From assembly GCF_005884405.1 (NCBI RefSeq), contig NZ_VCAO01000004.1, positions 1 to 64,000 on the forward strand: a DNA stretch of 64,000 nt. Direction: 5' to 3'. Below, one piece after another: positions 44,285-53,274 of the stretch (position 1 is its first letter; every line of letters begins with the position of its first letter). Under the pieces are notes generated by a model. The model saw nothing but the letters and a program-made list of their open reading frames with translations. It was not told the origin of the DNA and did no database searches. The position numbers and the translations under genes were made by a program. The DNA comes from Qipengyuania marisflavi (GTDB lineage Bacteria; Pseudomonadota; Alphaproteobacteria; Sphingomonadales; Sphingomonadaceae).

Positions 44285-46269
44285 TCCGCGCAGCACGCGC
44301 CTCGAAACTGTGCCTTGCCGGGGCGCTGGCGATGGTTCTGGCCAGCTGCGGCGGCGGTGATTCCTCGACCGCGCCTTCGCCAATCGGCGGCGGCGGCGGT
44401 ACGCCCACTCTGACCCCGCCCACCAGCGGGCGGCAGTTTGCCGACCCTGCGAAAGAGGCGCTTTCGGTCGGCGATGTCCAGCGGGTTATCGCGCAGGCGG
44501 CTGGCGAAGCGCAGCGGCGCGGCCTGCCCTCGACCATCGCGGTGGTGGACCGGGTGGGCAATGTGCTGGGCGTTTTCGTCATGGCCGGGGCACCGGGCAC
44601 AATGACGATCAGCCGCCAGACCATTTCCGGCACAGCGGGGCCGGGGGAGGAAGTCGGTCTGCAGGGCGCGCGCGTCCCCAGCGCCGCCGCCGCCATCGCG
44701 AAGGCCATTACCGGCGCATATCTGTCGAGCGGCGGCAATGCCTTTTCGACCCGCACGGCCAGCCAGATTGTGCAAGAACACTTCCCGCCCGCACCCAATA
44801 CTGTCGGACTGGAAAGCGGCCCGCTGTTTGGCGTGCAGTTCAGCCAGCTGCCCTGTTCCGACCTGTCCACGCGGATGCAGGATGGCCGGATCGGTCCCCA
44901 GCGATCGCCGCTGGGACTGGCCGCCGATGCGGGCGGTTTTCCGCTGTACAAGAACGGTGTGGTGGTCGGCGGCATCGGCATCGCAGGTGACGGACTGTAT
45001 GGTTTCGATGCCAATATCCGCAATCGCGACCAGAGCGACGAAGAAGGCATCGCACTGGCGGGAACCCAGGGTTTTGTCGCCCCGCGTGCCATTCTGGCCG
45101 ACCGGATCACGGTCGACGGCACCAGCCTGCGCTATAGCGATGTCACAGTCAGCGACATCGGCCCGCTGCAAGGCAGCTTTGGCGCGGTAAACGGCCCGCT
45201 GGGCACGTTGGCGCCGGTCACGGGATACAATAACGGTACCATCCGCGCAGGCACGGCCTATGGCTCTGAGGCATCGGGCGTGCGCCCAAGCAAACCGTCC
45301 GAATTTGCCCTGCGCGATGCCTATGTGCTGAGCGATGGCAATGGCAATGGCCGCTATCCGATCCGCGCCGGGACAGACGGGGCCAGCGTGGCGCAGCCGC
45401 TAACCGCTGCCGAAGTCCGGATCATTCTGGAAGAAGCCTTCGCCGTGCTGTCACGGGCACGTGGACAAATCCGCCGCCCGCTCGACAGCCGGATGCAGGC
45501 GACGGTCAGCATGGTCGATACGCACGGCGTGGTGCTGGGCATTGTCCGTTCGCCCGATGGCCCGCTGTTCGGCACCGATGTCAGCCTGCAAAAGGCTCGC
45601 ACCGCCGCGTTTTTCTCCAACCCCGTGGCCGCGCAGCAATTGCAAAGCTCGACCCCCGACATAGCTCGTTATGTCGAACGCGTGCGCGCCTTTCTGGACG
45701 ATCCCAGGGCGCTGACTGGGGAATTTGCGTTTGCCGATCGGTCGGGCGGCAATCTGTCGCGCCCCTATTTTCCCGATGGCGAGGTTGGCCCCGTGGCGGG
45801 CCCATTGTCCGTCGAACAGCCGGGCCAGTTCAATCCGTTCATGACCGGCCTGCAAACCGATCTGATTGTGCCCAATTTGCTCGAGCATCTTGGTTTCGTG
45901 GTGTCTGGCGGGGCGCAGCCGGACACGTTGCGCGGCTGTACCAAGCTGGCCGATGCGCCGGGCGGGACCAAGCGGATTGCCAATGGTATCCAGATTTTCC
46001 CCGGCTCGGTGCCGATCTATCGCGGCGGCCGGTTGGTTGGCGGGATCGGGGTGTCGGGTGACGGGATCGACCAGGATGACATGGTCAGCTTCCTTGGCCT
46101 GCACAATGGCGGCCAGCGGGCTGGCGGCGTCGGCAATGCCCCCGTCGAAATTCGCGCCGACCGGATCGTGGTCAATCTGGGCGGGCGCAATGTCCGCCTG
46201 CGCTATGTCAGCTGTCCCTTTGCACCGTTCCTTGACGATCCGGCGCAGAATGTATGCCAGGGGCTGTGA
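44281..46269 (+). CDS. Lipoprotein with two HbpS/GlcG-like (heme-binding) domains
   Basis: A 662-residue lipoprotein: the signal ends in a lipobox (MVLASC) and is followed by a Gly/Pro linker. Two related halves each begin with an HbpS/GlcG-type segment: LSVGDVQRVIAQAAGEAQRRG with STIAVVDRVGNVLGVFVM (about 60-100), and LTAAEVRIILEEAFAVLSRA with ATVSMVDTHGVVLGIVR (about 375-425). Each half later contains a similar ending (VVGGIGIAGDG and LVGGIGVSGDG). HbpS-like domains bind heme or sense redox state in some bacteria. Between a pentaheme cytochrome and a barrel it may anchor hemes at the outer membrane. Overlap with both neighbours indicates coupling. Confidence 0.82.
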   Translation: MIRAARASKLCLAGALAMVLASCGGGDSSTAPSPIGGGGGTPTLTPPTSGRQFADPAKEALSVGDVQRVIAQAAGEAQRRGLPSTIAVVDRVGNVLGVFVMAGAPGTMTISRQTISGTAGPGEEVGLQGARVPSAAAAIAKAITGAYLSSGGNAFSTRTASQIVQEHFPPAPNTVGLESGPLFGVQFSQLPCSDLSTRMQDGRIGPQRSPLGLAADAGGFPLYKNGVVVGGIGIAGDGLYGFDANIRNRDQSDEEGIALAGTQGFVAPRAILADRITVDGTSLRYSDVTVSDIGPLQGSFGAVNGPLGTLAPVTGYNNGTIRAGTAYGSEASGVRPSKPSEFALRDAYVLSDGNGNGRYPIRAGTDGASVAQPLTAAEVRIILEEAFAVLSRARGQIRRPLDSRMQATVSMVDTHGVVLGIVRSPDGPLFGTDVSLQKARTAAFFSNPVAAQQLQSSTPDIARYVERVRAFLDDPRALTGEFAFADRSGGNLSRPYFPDGEVGPVAGPLSVEQPGQFNPFMTGLQTDLIVPNLLEHLGFVVSGGAQPDTLRGCTKLADAPGGTKRIANGIQIFPGSVPIYRGGRLVGGIGVSGDGIDQDDMVSFLGLHNGGQRAGGVGNAPVEIRADRIVVNLGGRNVRLRYVSCPFAPFLDDPAQNVCQGL

Positions 46270-48146
46270 TGGCGGCTGAGTTCATTGCCCCGCTACTGCT
46301 GCACATGGCAGCGCAACCAGCGGGTGAACTGCCGCCGCAGACCGAGCCTGTACCGGCTGCGGAGCCAGCACCTGCCGCCGAGCCGGCCATCACCGCTGAA
46401 CCGCCAGAGCCGCCGCCGGTCGATAACGAGCTGATCGAAGGGCGCCGCCGCCCCGACTATACCGAACCGCTGCCCGATGAGGTCAGCCAGTTCAACGAAG
46501 GCGCAGTGCGCGCACCGCCGCCTGAGGCGTTCCCGACCGATCAAATTCCCATCCCCGACCGCTGGCGGCTGATCGAGAGCCTTGGGCTGGTCAAGGAGCG
46601 CTGGTTCGATCCCTACAATCAGAACACCTATAAGGGTGATCGCCCGATCAACCCGGACAAGGTGCCGTGGTTGCCGATCAAGGGAAAAGACTGGTTCTTT
46701 ATCGTCAATGCGGTGAGCGATACCGTTATCGAGCCGCGCACTTTCCCAATTCCCGTCGGCGTGCAGACGACCGAGCGCCCACAGAGTCTGGACGTGTTTG
46801 GCAAAGACGCCAGCTATGTTCTGTCGCAGACCTTTATCGCCGGGGTGGCGCTGCTCAAGGGATCGACCGCATACAAGCCGCCCAATGTCGAATATCGCGT
46901 AACGCTGGCAGTGAACGCAAACTTTGTCGACGTGCCCGAACGCCGCGTGCTGTTTGTCGAACCGTCCAAGCCATCGCGGCGGTTCGATTATTTTGTCGGG
47001 TTGCAGGAAGCCTTCGTCGACTACCATTTCCGCAATGTGTCGGCACGTTATGATTTCGATTCGGTGCGGATCGGAATCCAGCCTTTTCAGGCCGATTTTC
47101 GCGGCTTCCTGTTCAATGATAACCAGCTGGGTGTGCGGTTCTTCGGCAATCGCGACAACAACCGCTTTCAGTACAATTTCGGCGGCTTCTGGCGTCTGGA
47201 GAAAGACACCAACAGCGGCCTGAACGCGGTGCTCCAGCGGCCCCGCGATGACTTCCTGTTCTTCGCCAATGCCTATCGCCAGGATTTCCTGATCCCCGCG
47301 CTGACCAGCCAGGTGACTTTCGCGTGGAATGCCAATCGCGAAGGCGACGAAATCGAGATCGACGATAACGGATTTCCCGTCCGTCCGGCTTTGCTCGGCA
47401 CCTTGCGCGGGCGCGATTACGATGTGTTTTACCTCGGCTATAATGCCGATGGCCGGGTGGGCCGGATTAACATCACGGGCAGCGCCTATTATGCCTTTGG
47501 CCAAGACCGCAACAGCTTCTTCACCGACCAGAAGGCCGACATCAGCGCATATTTCGCCGCCGCAGAGCTGAGCTATGACAAGGACTGGATGCGGTTCCGC
47601 CTGTCAGGCGCCTTTGCCAGTGGCGATTCCGATCCTTATGACAATGTCGAAACCGGCTATGATGCGGTGTTTGAAAACCCCGTGTTCGCCGGTGCCGACA
47701 CCTCATACTGGATCCGCCAGACGATCCCCTTTGCCGGGGGCGGGCGCGCGGTATCGGTGAATGGCCGCAATGGCCTGCTCAATTCGCTGCGCAGTTCCAA
47801 GGAACAGGGGCAATCCAACTTTAACAACCCGGGTTTGATGCTGGTTGGCGTAGGGGCAGATTTCGATCTTACCCCCGAACTGCGCCTCTCGGGCAATGCC
47901 AATCATTTGTGGTTCGAGAACACGGCGACGCTGCAGGCGCTGCGCAATGAAGGCAGCATTCCCAAGGATATTGGCTGGGATTTGTCGGCGGCCGCGATCT
48001 GGCGTCCTAAGGCCACGCAGAACATCGTTATGCGGCTGTCCGCTGCGGCATTGATATCGGGGGATGGCTTCCGCGATCTGTTCGACAATGTCGGCAATAG
48101 AGGGGAATATTTCTCTGTGCTTGCCAATGTGATCCTGACCTACTGA
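46269..48146 (+). CDS. Predicted outer-membrane beta-barrel protein
   Basis: A 625-residue protein with a hydrophobic N-terminal segment, a Pro/Ala/Glu-rich linker (about 20-55), then a long series of alternating amphipathic strands with aromatic ends. It finishes on GEYFSVLANVILTY, a typical barrel-insertion signal with a terminal aromatic residue. There are no heme motifs. It lies between the lipoprotein and the decaheme gene, where a barrel would sit in a porin-cytochrome conduit (MtrB-like role); sequence similarity to MtrB is not apparent to me. The start at 46269 uses TGATG coupling; an in-frame ATG at 46254 is also possible. Confidence 0.8.
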   Translation: MAAEFIAPLLLHMAAQPAGELPPQTEPVPAAEPAPAAEPAITAEPPEPPPVDNELIEGRRRPDYTEPLPDEVSQFNEGAVRAPPPEAFPTDQIPIPDRWRLIESLGLVKERWFDPYNQNTYKGDRPINPDKVPWLPIKGKDWFFIVNAVSDTVIEPRTFPIPVGVQTTERPQSLDVFGKDASYVLSQTFIAGVALLKGSTAYKPPNVEYRVTLAVNANFVDVPERRVLFVEPSKPSRRFDYFVGLQEAFVDYHFRNVSARYDFDSVRIGIQPFQADFRGFLFNDNQLGVRFFGNRDNNRFQYNFGGFWRLEKDTNSGLNAVLQRPRDDFLFFANAYRQDFLIPALTSQVTFAWNANREGDEIEIDDNGFPVRPALLGTLRGRDYDVFYLGYNADGRVGRINITGSAYYAFGQDRNSFFTDQKADISAYFAAAELSYDKDWMRFRLSGAFASGDSDPYDNVETGYDAVFENPVFAGADTSYWIRQTIPFAGGGRAVSVNGRNGLLNSLRSSKEQGQSNFNNPGLMLVGVGADFDLTPELRLSGNANHLWFENTATLQALRNEGSIPKDIGWDLSAAAIWRPKATQNIVMRLSAAALISGDGFRDLFDNVGNRGEYFSVLANVILTY

Positions 48147-51100
48147 TGCGCAGATTCCGCCATCTTGTCGCTCCTGCTGCGCTGGTGGTGTTCGCCAGCG
48201 CGTTTGGGTTTGGTCAGCTGAGTGCGGCGGAGGAAGAAAAGGCGGTCAAGCGTGACTACAGCCTGGTCACTGCCGCTCCGGCACCGCGCAATCAGAGTGT
48301 GGAGCAGATGGCGGCCAAGTCCGATGGTTGTTTCTCCTGCCATGTCCAGACTGATCAGCCGACCATGCACGCCACCCCTGCTGTCCGGCTGGGCTGTGTG
48401 GATTGCCACGGCGGCGATGCCAATGTGCGCGGCAATAGCGAACTGGAGCATAACGATCCCGCTTATATCGCGGCGCGCAATGCGGCCCATGTCCTGCCGA
48501 CCTATCCCGAAAGCTGGCACTGGCCGTCATCGGCCAATCCCAAGCGGTCCTACTCGCTGCTCAACCGCGAAGATCCGGTCTTCGTGCGCTTCGTCAATCC
48601 CAGCGATTACCGCGTCGCACGGGAGGCCTGCGGTGCCTGTCATATCGAAACGGTCGAGGCGGCCGAACGCTCGATCATGGCGACCGGCGCGATGCTATGG
48701 GGCGGGGCGTCCTACAATAACGGAATTCTGCCGTTCAAAAACTATATTATTGGCGAGGCTTACACCCGCGAAGGCGAGGCCGCGAAATTGCAGTCACCCG
48801 GTGTGCCCGCCAGCACTGTAACACCGATGCAAAAGGCGCGCGGCGCGCTGGCCGAACTTTATCCGCTGCCCACTTGGCACGTGGTCCCGCCGGGCGATGT
48901 ATTCCGCGTGTTCGAGCGTGGCGGGCGCAATATCGCCTCGCAATTCCCCGAGATCGGCCTGCCCAACCCAACCGGTTCGATCCAGCGGCTGGAAGAGCCG
49001 GGACGTCCCGATCTCAAGCAGTCAAACCGCGGCCCGGCCACTGGCCTGCGGGTGGCCATTCCGGTGCTCAATATCCATAAGACCCGTCTGAACGATCCTT
49101 TCATGTGGTTCATGGGGACCAATGATCAGCCGGGCGATTATCGCCATTCGGGGTGTTCGGGCTGCCATGTGGTCTATGCCAATGACCGCGAACCGCGCCA
49201 TTCGCTGATCTATGCCAAGCTTGGGCGTGACGGGCAGAGCGTGACCATCGATCCCACAATTGCCGCACTTTACGAAGGCGCGCGGGGCGATGGGCATGGC
49301 GGCGGACATGGTGATGCCAAAGCAGAGGATCACGGCGACACGCATGGCGATGAGCCGAAAGCTGCGCATGGTGACAATGATCACGGCGCGCTGAAGCAAC
49401 CCGGCGATCATGACGGCAAAGGGCCGGTAAAGGAAAAGGGGCACCCGCTCCAGCACACCTTCACCCGGTCCATCCCGACCGCGCAGTGCATGAATTGTCA
49501 TATGCACCAGCCCAACATCTTCCTGAATTCCTATCTCGGCTACACCATGTGGGATTACGAGAGTGACGCGCCGCTGATGTGGCCGGAGGATCAGAAATAT
49601 CCCACCGCGCAAGAAGTGCACGACGTGCTGGAACGCAATCCCGAAGGCGCTGCGCCCAAGGGCAAGTGGGCCGATCTCGATTTCCTGCGCAATGTCTATG
49701 ACCTCAATGCCGTGGCCAAGGACACGCAATTTGCCGATTATCACGGCCACGGCTGGAATTTCCGCGCGATCTTCAAGCGCGACCGTGAAGGCAATCTGCT
49801 AGATGCCGATGGCGCGATTGTCGACAATGACGACCCCGAAAAATGGCGCCGCGAAGGTGAGGGCAAGTTTGTCGAGCCCGGCATAAATCCCGGCAAGGCG
49901 GTCCACATGATGGACATCCATGCGGAAAAGGGCCTGCAATGCGCCGATTGCCATTTCGCGCAGGACAGCCACGGTAACGGGCTGATCTATGGCGAAGTCG
50001 CCAATGCGGTCGAGATCGGTTGCAAGGATTGCCACGGCACAGCCGACGCGCTGCCGACGCTGCTGACCAGCGGACCGGCAGCACCGCCCAAGGGCAACAA
50101 TCTGGCGCTGCTTCGCAACCCTGATGGCCAGCGGCGGTTCGAATGGACCTATGGCAATGACGGGCGGCAGGTGCTGATCCAGCGGTCCATCGTCGATCCC
50201 AGCTTGGAGTGGGAGATCAGCCTGACGCGCGACAGCGTCGATCCCGCCAGCAGCCATTTCAACGCCAAGTCGGCCCGCGCCAAGCTGATGAGCAAGACCG
50301 GCGCGGAAACCGGCATGTTCGAATTCGGCACCGGCATTGCGCCAGACGAGCGGGCGCATGGCGAAACCGAGATGGCGTGTTTCACCTGCCATTTGTCATG
50401 GACCACAAGCTGCGGCGGGTGTCATCTGCCGATCGAAGCGAACTGGCAGACCGAGGCGCACAAATATGACGGCGGTACGACGCGCAATTTCGCGACCTAC
50501 AATCCGCAGGTCGCGCGCGACCAGATGTTCCAGCTTGGCAAGCATCAGACGACCAAGGGTAATCAGATCGCGCCGATCCGTTCGACCAGCGCGCTGGTGC
50601 TGTCATCGACCAATATCAATCGTGAGCGCATTTATGTCCAGCAGCCGCCCGTGTCCGCAGCAGGCTACTCCAGTCAGGCCTTTGCGCCGCATTTCCCGCA
50701 TACTGTCCGGCTGACCGAGACCAAGACCTGCACAGATTGTCACCTGTCCGACGCCGATGATAACAATGCGATCATGAGCCAGCTGCTGCTGCTCGGCACC
50801 AATTTCGTCAACTTCGTCGGGATGAATGCATGGATCGGGCAGGAGGATGGATTCGAGGCGATCCGCGTTACCGAATGGGACGAACCGCAAACCGTGCTGG
50901 GCTCGTACCTGCACAAATATGCCTATCCCGACTACTGGCGCCGTCACGTCGAGGACAATGGCCGCGAACTGAAGGACTGGACACGCGGGCAAACCTTTGA
51001 TGACGATATCAGCGGCGAAACCCATGCGTTCGAACAATTCGCCAATGTTCGTGAGGGCACGCGTGACCGTGTCGCCTGCCTGCAATTGCGCGGCGAATAT

Positions 51101-52324
51101 ATGTTCGTGGCCGAGGGGCGCGGCGGCTTCAGGGTCTATGATGTCGCCTCCATCGCCAACAAGGGCGTGTCCGAACGCATCATCACCGCACCATTCGGCG
51201 CGGGCGGGCATGACAGTCACGTGAAGACCAAGAACGCCACCTGCATGGCGCTGGCGACCAATCAGCCGGTTCGGCCTGATCGCAACAAGGCGATGGCGCA
51301 GACCGAGGTGAAGGATGCCGATGGCAACACCATTCCCGGCGCTGACGGCACGCCGATGACGCTGCTGCATGTGAACCAGGAACAGGTGATGCGCCCGATC
51401 TATGATTATGCGGTCATCACTGACAGCGTCGAAGGGCTTATCCTGGTCGACATCAACACGATGGCTGATGGCGAGTTTCGCAACAACAATCTGAAGCGCG
51501 CCGTTACGTGGAACGAGGGCGGCGTACTGGCCGGCGCGCGCCACGTCACGCTGGCAGGCGACATTGCTTATATCACCGCTGACAAGGGGCTGGTGGTAAT
51601 CGATCTGGCCGATCCGCTGGCGCCGCAGCTGATGGCCGTACGCGAGCTGAACGATGCCCGCGCCAGTGCGATCCAGTTCCGTTATCTGTGGGTCACCGAC
51701 GCGCAGGGGCTCAAGCTGTTTGATGTCACCGATATGCGCAATCCTGTGGCAATGCCGCAAGGGACAGTGGCGATGGCGGATGCACGGCGGCTCTATGTCG
51801 CACGCACCTATGCCTATGTCGCGGCGAAGCAGGACGGGCTGGTGATCCTTGATGTGAAGAACCCGCTGGCCCCGCGGATCGACCAGCGGGTGACGCTGGA
51901 CGGTACGCTGAACGATGCCGAGGATGTGATCGTCGCATCGACCAACGCGACGCTGTTTGCTTACATTGCCGATGGACGGAACGGGATGAAGATCCTCCAG
52001 CTGACCAGCCCCGACAGCCAGCGCAATTTCTACGGCTTTAGCCCCGCGCCCCGGCCTGAACTGATAGCCTGGGCCAAGACCAAGGGACCGGCAATTGCGC
52101 TCAGCAAGGGGCTCGACCGTGATCGCGGCGTCGATGAAACCGGCGGCCAGATTGCGATCTTCGGCAGACTCGGCTCACGCCCCTTCACTCGCCCAGAGAT
52201 GGAGCGACTGTTCCTGACTCGCTCGGGCGTGCCTTGGAAGGTTTCGGACCAGCCGGATATGAATTCTTGGGTGGGCGGTAGCGGGCCGTGGCTCAAGCAA
52301 CCGCAAGCCGCGCTTGGTCAGTAG
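48146..52324 (+). CDS. Large decaheme c-type cytochrome with C-terminal LVIVD repeats
   Basis: A 1392-residue exported protein (signal to about LSAA at 28). Ten heme motifs are visible: CFSCH 62, CVDCH 84, CGACH 162, CSGCH 337, CMNCH 448, CADCH 599, CKDCH 626, CFTCH 745, CGGCH 756 and CTDCH 862. A His/Asp/Gly-rich insert spans about 382-437. The last third (about 960-1330) is a series of LVIVD-type repeats (GLVVIDLADPLAPQL, GLKLFDVTDMRNP, GLVILDVKNPLAPRI) that should fold as a beta-propeller. It has no lipobox or anchor. It may be the terminal surface or periplasmic reductase/oxidase of the conduit. It begins on the TGATG overlap with the barrel gene. Confidence 0.88.
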   Translation: MRRFRHLVAPAALVVFASAFGFGQLSAAEEEKAVKRDYSLVTAAPAPRNQSVEQMAAKSDGCFSCHVQTDQPTMHATPAVRLGCVDCHGGDANVRGNSELEHNDPAYIAARNAAHVLPTYPESWHWPSSANPKRSYSLLNREDPVFVRFVNPSDYRVAREACGACHIETVEAAERSIMATGAMLWGGASYNNGILPFKNYIIGEAYTREGEAAKLQSPGVPASTVTPMQKARGALAELYPLPTWHVVPPGDVFRVFERGGRNIASQFPEIGLPNPTGSIQRLEEPGRPDLKQSNRGPATGLRVAIPVLNIHKTRLNDPFMWFMGTNDQPGDYRHSGCSGCHVVYANDREPRHSLIYAKLGRDGQSVTIDPTIAALYEGARGDGHGGGHGDAKAEDHGDTHGDEPKAAHGDNDHGALKQPGDHDGKGPVKEKGHPLQHTFTRSIPTAQCMNCHMHQPNIFLNSYLGYTMWDYESDAPLMWPEDQKYPTAQEVHDVLERNPEGAAPKGKWADLDFLRNVYDLNAVAKDTQFADYHGHGWNFRAIFKRDREGNLLDADGAIVDNDDPEKWRREGEGKFVEPGINPGKAVHMMDIHAEKGLQCADCHFAQDSHGNGLIYGEVANAVEIGCKDCHGTADALPTLLTSGPAAPPKGNNLALLRNPDGQRRFEWTYGNDGRQVLIQRSIVDPSLEWEISLTRDSVDPASSHFNAKSARAKLMSKTGAETGMFEFGTGIAPDERAHGETEMACFTCHLSWTTSCGGCHLPIEANWQTEAHKYDGGTTRNFATYNPQVARDQMFQLGKHQTTKGNQIAPIRSTSALVLSSTNINRERIYVQQPPVSAAGYSSQAFAPHFPHTVRLTETKTCTDCHLSDADDNNAIMSQLLLLGTNFVNFVGMNAWIGQEDGFEAIRVTEWDEPQTVLGSYLHKYAYPDYWRRHVEDNGRELKDWTRGQTFDDDISGETHAFEQFANVREGTRDRVACLQLRGEYMFVAEGRGGFRVYDVASIANKGVSERIITAPFGAGGHDSHVKTKNATCMALATNQPVRPDRNKAMAQTEVKDADGNTIPGADGTPMTLLHVNQEQVMRPIYDYAVITDSVEGLILVDINTMADGEFRNNNLKRAVTWNEGGVLAGARHVTLAGDIAYITADKGLVVIDLADPLAPQLMAVRELNDARASAIQFRYLWVTDAQGLKLFDVTDMRNPVAMPQGTVAMADARRLYVARTYAYVAAKQDGLVILDVKNPLAPRIDQRVTLDGTLNDAEDVIVASTNATLFAYIADGRNGMKILQLTSPDSQRNFYGFSPAPRPELIAWAKTKGPAIALSKGLDRDRGVDETGGQIAIFGRLGSRPFTRPEMERLFLTRSGVPWKVSDQPDMNSWVGGSGPWLKQPQAALGQ

Positions 52325-52382
52325 CCAGCGGGATTTTGCAAACAACGCTGGAAACGCTTGAGGCTTAGTTGAACCCGCTAAG

Positions 52383-53234
52383 TCATGCGCGTTCGGAGAA
52401 CATTTCGCGGATCATCGGTTTTAGGTGCTCGCCATAACTGGCCAGAACTTCCCAATCGCCCACCGTCTCGTAATGCGTGACCAGATTGCGGCCATCCCAG
52501 CAGTGTAGTGCAAAGCTGGGTGGTTCGGTGGTGATCAGCGCGCGGTTGTCAGCCTTGTCAGGAGAAATTTCATTGAGGTCCAGCGCCACCAGCGGCGCGA
52601 CCGATGGCGTTACGCTGAGCGGGACGCCGCGAAAGCGGGTGGTAATCGGGCGGTGCAGATGGCCGCAATGGATTGCCTCGATATGCGTTTCGTGCCCGGC
52701 AATGGCCGCGCCGAAACGTTCGATCCATTCCTCGTCCGGGGCTGGGTCCATCCAGCCTATCCCGCTGACGATCGGGGGGTGGTGCATGAAGATCAGAACG
52801 GGTGTGCCGGGTGCCTCGTCAAGACGGGCACGCAGCCAGCGAGCCCGTTCCTCGCAGAACGCACCGCCGTGGCGGCCCGGTTCAAAGGTGTCGAGGCAGA
52901 GGATGCGCAGTCCGTCCTGTTCGACCAGATAATGGACAAAGCCGCCCTCGTGCCCGGTTTCGGAAAAGGCACGGAGCAATTCTTCGCGCGTGTCGTGATT
53001 GCCCACGAGCGGCAACAGGGGGCACGGGCATTCAGCGAGGATCGCGGCGGTCTTGGTGAAACTGTCCGCGTCACCGTGATCAGTCAAATCGCCGGACAGC
53101 ACCAGCAGGTCGGGCGCGGTTGGCAGGTTGAGCACCCGGTCGAGCACGGCGCGAAACCGGATGCGGTTCAGCTCTTCCGGCTTTGCATCAGGATCGAACC
53201 CGATGTGGATGTCGGTCATTTGCGCGATCAGCAT
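52383..53234 (-). CDS. Class III cyclic-nucleotide phosphodiesterase-like metallophosphoesterase (CpdA/Icc type)
   Basis: A 283-residue calcineurin-like phosphoesterase with every metal-binding motif: QMTDIHIGF, SGDLTDHG, VGNHD, MHHPP and CGHLHRP. The short N-terminal TDxH followed by GNHD and GHLH is the layout of CpdA/Icc enzymes, which hydrolyse 3',5'-cAMP. The ATG at 53234 follows GGGGAA. It lies 40 bases after the FHA-decaheme gene on the same strand and so probably ends the four-gene minus operon. With the CHASE2 cyclase and the cNMP-binding oxidoreductase nearby, cAMP is the likely substrate. Confidence 0.87.
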   Translation of the reverse strand: MLIAQMTDIHIGFDPDAKPEELNRIRFRAVLDRVLNLPTAPDLLVLSGDLTDHGDADSFTKTAAILAECPCPLLPLVGNHDTREELLRAFSETGHEGGFVHYLVEQDGLRILCLDTFEPGRHGGAFCEERARWLRARLDEAPGTPVLIFMHHPPIVSGIGWMDPAPDEEWIERFGAAIAGHETHIEAIHCGHLHRPITTRFRGVPLSVTPSVAPLVALDLNEISPDKADNRALITTEPPSFALHCWDGRNLVTHYETVGDWEVLASYGEHLKPMIREMFSERA

Positions 53235-53274
53235 CGCTGCGTTCCCCCGTTTTCCGACCCCATTGCGTTTTATC

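Noticed and set aside
52325-52382. Possible bidirectional terminator between the two converging operons
   Set aside because: Two competing short stems (CCAGCG/CGCTGG and AGCGGG/CCCGCT) can be drawn with long loops and no T-run; not strong enough to annotate.
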